This document shows positions 4,457 to 5,811 of a DNA stretch of 5,811 nucleotides, in pieces. How positions within the stretch are numbered: position 1 is the first letter of the stretch; every line of letters begins with the position of its first letter. Made by a program: the position numbers and the translations under genes. The notes beneath the pieces were generated by a model. That model did no database searches. It saw only the letters and a program-made list of their open reading frames with translations, and was not told the DNA's origin. Source of the DNA: Candidatus Methanoperedens sp. (lineage in GTDB: Archaea > Halobacteriota > Methanosarcinia > Methanosarcinales > Methanoperedenaceae); assembly GCA_026552835.1 (NCBI GenBank), contig JAPMTY010000132.1, positions 1 to 5,811 of the forward strand, read 5' to 3'.

Positions 4457-5581
4457 TTATTTTACGGTATTTTTTTCGGTTTTCAGCGGTAATAAAAAGG
4501 TAAACGTACTGCCTTCACCAAACTCGCTCTCGGCCCGGATATTGCCTCCGCACAGTTCAACCAGGTTCTTGGAAATTGCAAGCCCGATCCCTGTTCCGTC
4601 GGATTTTCTGGTCAAGCCGGATTCGATGTGAGGGAATGGGGTAAATAGTTTGTTCATATCTTTTTCCATGATGCCTGCGCCTGTATCCGAGACGGAAATC
4701 TTCGCCATATCGCCCTCTTTTTTGGTCGCTACGGTTACAACCCCCCCCGCTTCCTTGCTGAATTTCACGGCATTATCCAGCAGGTTGCTTAAAATCTGCT
4801 TGAAAATGTGTTTGTCTGTTTCGATATGTTCCACATCAGGGTCAAATTCTTTTTTGATGAGGATATTTTGCTTTGCAGCTTTTTCCTGTATGGGACCGAT
4901 GCATTCAGTTATTGTTTCAGGCATGGATATTTTCTCGACAACCAGTTCTACTTTTCCCGATTCTATCTTATTCAGGTCAACGAGATCACTGATAATGGCA
5001 AGCAGCGTCTTTCCACTTGAGTGAATATTGCTGACGTAGTCGTTCTGTTTTGCATTCAATTCACCGGTTATCTTCTGTTTCATAAGTTCTGAAAAGCCAA
5101 TGATTGAATTCAAATGAGTGCGCAGTTCGTGGCTCAAATTGATTAAATACTCGTTCTTGACTTTGCGTGCATACTCGATGCGTTCTCTTTTAATGCGCAT
5201 CTCTTCTGCTCTTTTCCTCCCGGCTGCACGTTTTATCCACGGGCGGAACAAAAATACGTAAACCACCGGCATCAGGATGATGGCAAACAGGGTGGGATTG
5301 AATATAACAAAAGATAGTTCGGTTTCCGAGCCTGTAAACGGGGAGAGCAGAAAAAGCAGGAGGATAGGATTGAAGATTATATCGTCCAGCCACGTAGGGA
5401 AGGATGGACGAAAATAACTCAGCGCCACAATAAATATCTCAGAAGCTAATATGGAAAGAATTATGAGAATCAGGATTTGAACGGAAGCACGGGATAGAAT
5501 AATATCTTTAGGCGTCTCTTCCCGCTCATGTTCTTTTAAATTCCCTTCCAATTCCACGGGTTCACTACTTCTGGTTTCCAT
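4457..5581 (-). CDS. Membrane-bound sensor histidine kinase
   Basis: The protein is 374 residues from ATG 5581; AAGGTG at 5587-5592 lies five bases upstream, inside the end of the receiver gene. A GTG at 5587 would add two residues but sits inside that ribosome-binding site. Residues 1-33 are charged and mostly acidic. Hydrophobic segments lie at about 34-56, 65-81 and 91-112, followed by a basic FRPWIKR and a helical connector. The kinase core is complete: H-box NLSHELRT with phospho-acceptor His151, N-box NLLDNAVKF (Asn270), G1 DTGAGI (Asp299), F-box LFTPF, G2 GTGIGL and G3 GEGSTF. It should autophosphorylate His151 and pass phosphate to a receiver, most simply the coupled one upstream. No PAS, HAMP or large external sensor domain is seen. 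The usual Pro after HELRT is His156. Confidence 0.95.
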   Translation of the reverse strand: METRSSEPVELEGNLKEHEREETPKDIILSRASVQILILIILSILASEIFIVALSYFRPSFPTWLDDIIFNPILLLFLLSPFTGSETELSFVIFNPTLFAIILMPVVYVFLFRPWIKRAAGRKRAEEMRIKRERIEYARKVKNEYLINLSHELRTHLNSIIGFSELMKQKITGELNAKQNDYVSNIHSSGKTLLAIISDLVDLNKIESGKVELVVEKISMPETITECIGPIQEKAAKQNILIKKEFDPDVEHIETDKHIFKQILSNLLDNAVKFSKEAGGVVTVATKKEGDMAKISVSDTGAGIMEKDMNKLFTPFPHIESGLTRKSDGTGIGLAISKNLVELCGGNIRAESEFGEGSTFTFLLPLKTEKNTVK

Positions 5582-5583
5582 AT

Positions 5584-5811
5584 TCACACCTTGTATTTCC
5601 CTATTATTCTCATGAATTCCGGTACATCTATGGGTTTGGGAATATAATCATCAAAACCCACTTCAATAAGTCTTTCCCTGTCTCCTTTCATGGCATATGC
5701 AGTTAAGGCTATTACAGGCGTTTTCTCATACCGAGGCTTACTTTTTATTATTCTGGCCGCTTCGATGCCGTCCATTCCTGGCATCATTATATCCATGACA
5801 ATCAAATCATA
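5584..5811 (-). CDS. Response-regulator receiver domain, C-terminal part, 5' end beyond window
   Basis: The frame is open to the right edge, leaving the last 75 residues. It covers the second half of a CheY-like receiver: the phospho-acceptor Asp in IVMDIMMPGMDG (seventh visible residue), the conserved Thr in VIALTAYAM, and the conserved Lys in DYIPKPID, with the usual loop after each. The protein ends a few residues past the last receiver helix (RIIGKYKV), so no output domain follows the receiver. It is either a single-domain receiver or has more domains upstream, which the window cannot show. Its TGA stop (5584-5586) overlaps a GTG and lies two bases before the kinase ATG, so the two are translationally coupled and likely form a cognate pair. 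Confidence 0.92.
   Translation of the reverse strand, partial: YDLIVMDIMMPGMDGIEAARIIKSKPRYEKTPVIALTAYAMKGDRERLIEVGFDDYIPKPIDVPEFMRIIGKYKV
5587..5592 (-). promoter_or_regulatory. Ribosome-binding site of the kinase gene inside the receiver gene
   Basis: The minus strand reads AAGGTG, which also encodes the last Lys and Val of the receiver protein, five bases before the kinase ATG at 5581. Translation of the receiver gene would thus run over the kinase start site, the arrangement for coupled expression at a fixed ratio. Confidence 0.7.

Noticed and set aside
4312..4631. Plus-strand reading frames opposite the lipoprotein start and kinase end
   Set aside because: They are antisense to well-supported genes and have no recognisable domain or ribosome-binding site.
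4650..5024. Plus-strand 124-codon reading frame
   Set aside because: It is the antisense of the kinase ATPase domain, whose N, G1, F and G2 boxes are intact on the minus strand.
1..5811. Insertion sequence or integrase remains
   Set aside because: No transposase-like or integrase-like protein and no terminal inverted repeats with target duplication were visible; the repeats found are coding.

Overview
The window looks like part of an archaeal genome, most plausibly of the Methanosarcinales, possibly a 'Ca. Methanoperedens'-like lineage. The lineage is inferred from overall character, not from a marker gene. Supporting signs are an AT-rich TATA-type promoter region, ribosome-binding sites of the GGTGA type, stacked DUF11/CARDB-like surface domains, many N-x-S/T glycosylation sequons in exported proteins, and a membrane histidine kinase beside a receiver protein. 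Base composition is moderately AT-rich.

Layout. (1) Positions 1-652, minus strand, hold the 5' part of an exported repeat protein that runs off the left edge. It has a clear signal peptide and then eleven units beginning N/D-F-P-N, each 12 or 18 residues long and each carrying an N-glycosylation sequon. A 90-residue (270 bp) block is itself repeated almost perfectly. (2) Positions 653-971 are a divergent control region with a TATA-rich core inside an inverted repeat, a 9-bp stem-loop in the leader of the repeat gene, and an imperfect palindrome plus a short direct repeat before the rightward genes. (3) Positions 972-1208, plus strand, encode a 78-residue winged-helix DNA-binding protein. (4) Positions 1257-3632, plus strand, encode a 791-residue membrane-anchored surface protein with a duplicated pair of DUF11-like domains separated by a Pro/Thr-rich linker. 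(5) Positions 3654-4412, minus strand, encode a 252-residue lipoprotein. (6) Positions 4457-5581, minus strand, encode a hybrid-less membrane histidine kinase. (7) Positions 5584-5811, minus strand, hold the C-terminal 75 residues of a receiver-domain protein cut by the right edge.

How the genes may work together. The receiver, kinase and lipoprotein genes run in one direction. The kinase start lies 2 nt after the receiver stop and its ribosome-binding site lies inside the receiver gene, so these two are translationally coupled. The lipoprotein follows 44 nt later and may be an outside-facing accessory. The winged-helix gene sits 48 nt before the surface-protein gene and faces the repeat-protein gene, so it is a natural candidate regulator of both cell-surface products. 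This is inference from position only.

The most unusual item is the left-edge repeat glycoprotein. Its gene is easily missed because neither its end nor any stop codon is in the window. Its repeats follow a strict 6-residue register and have no basic residues.
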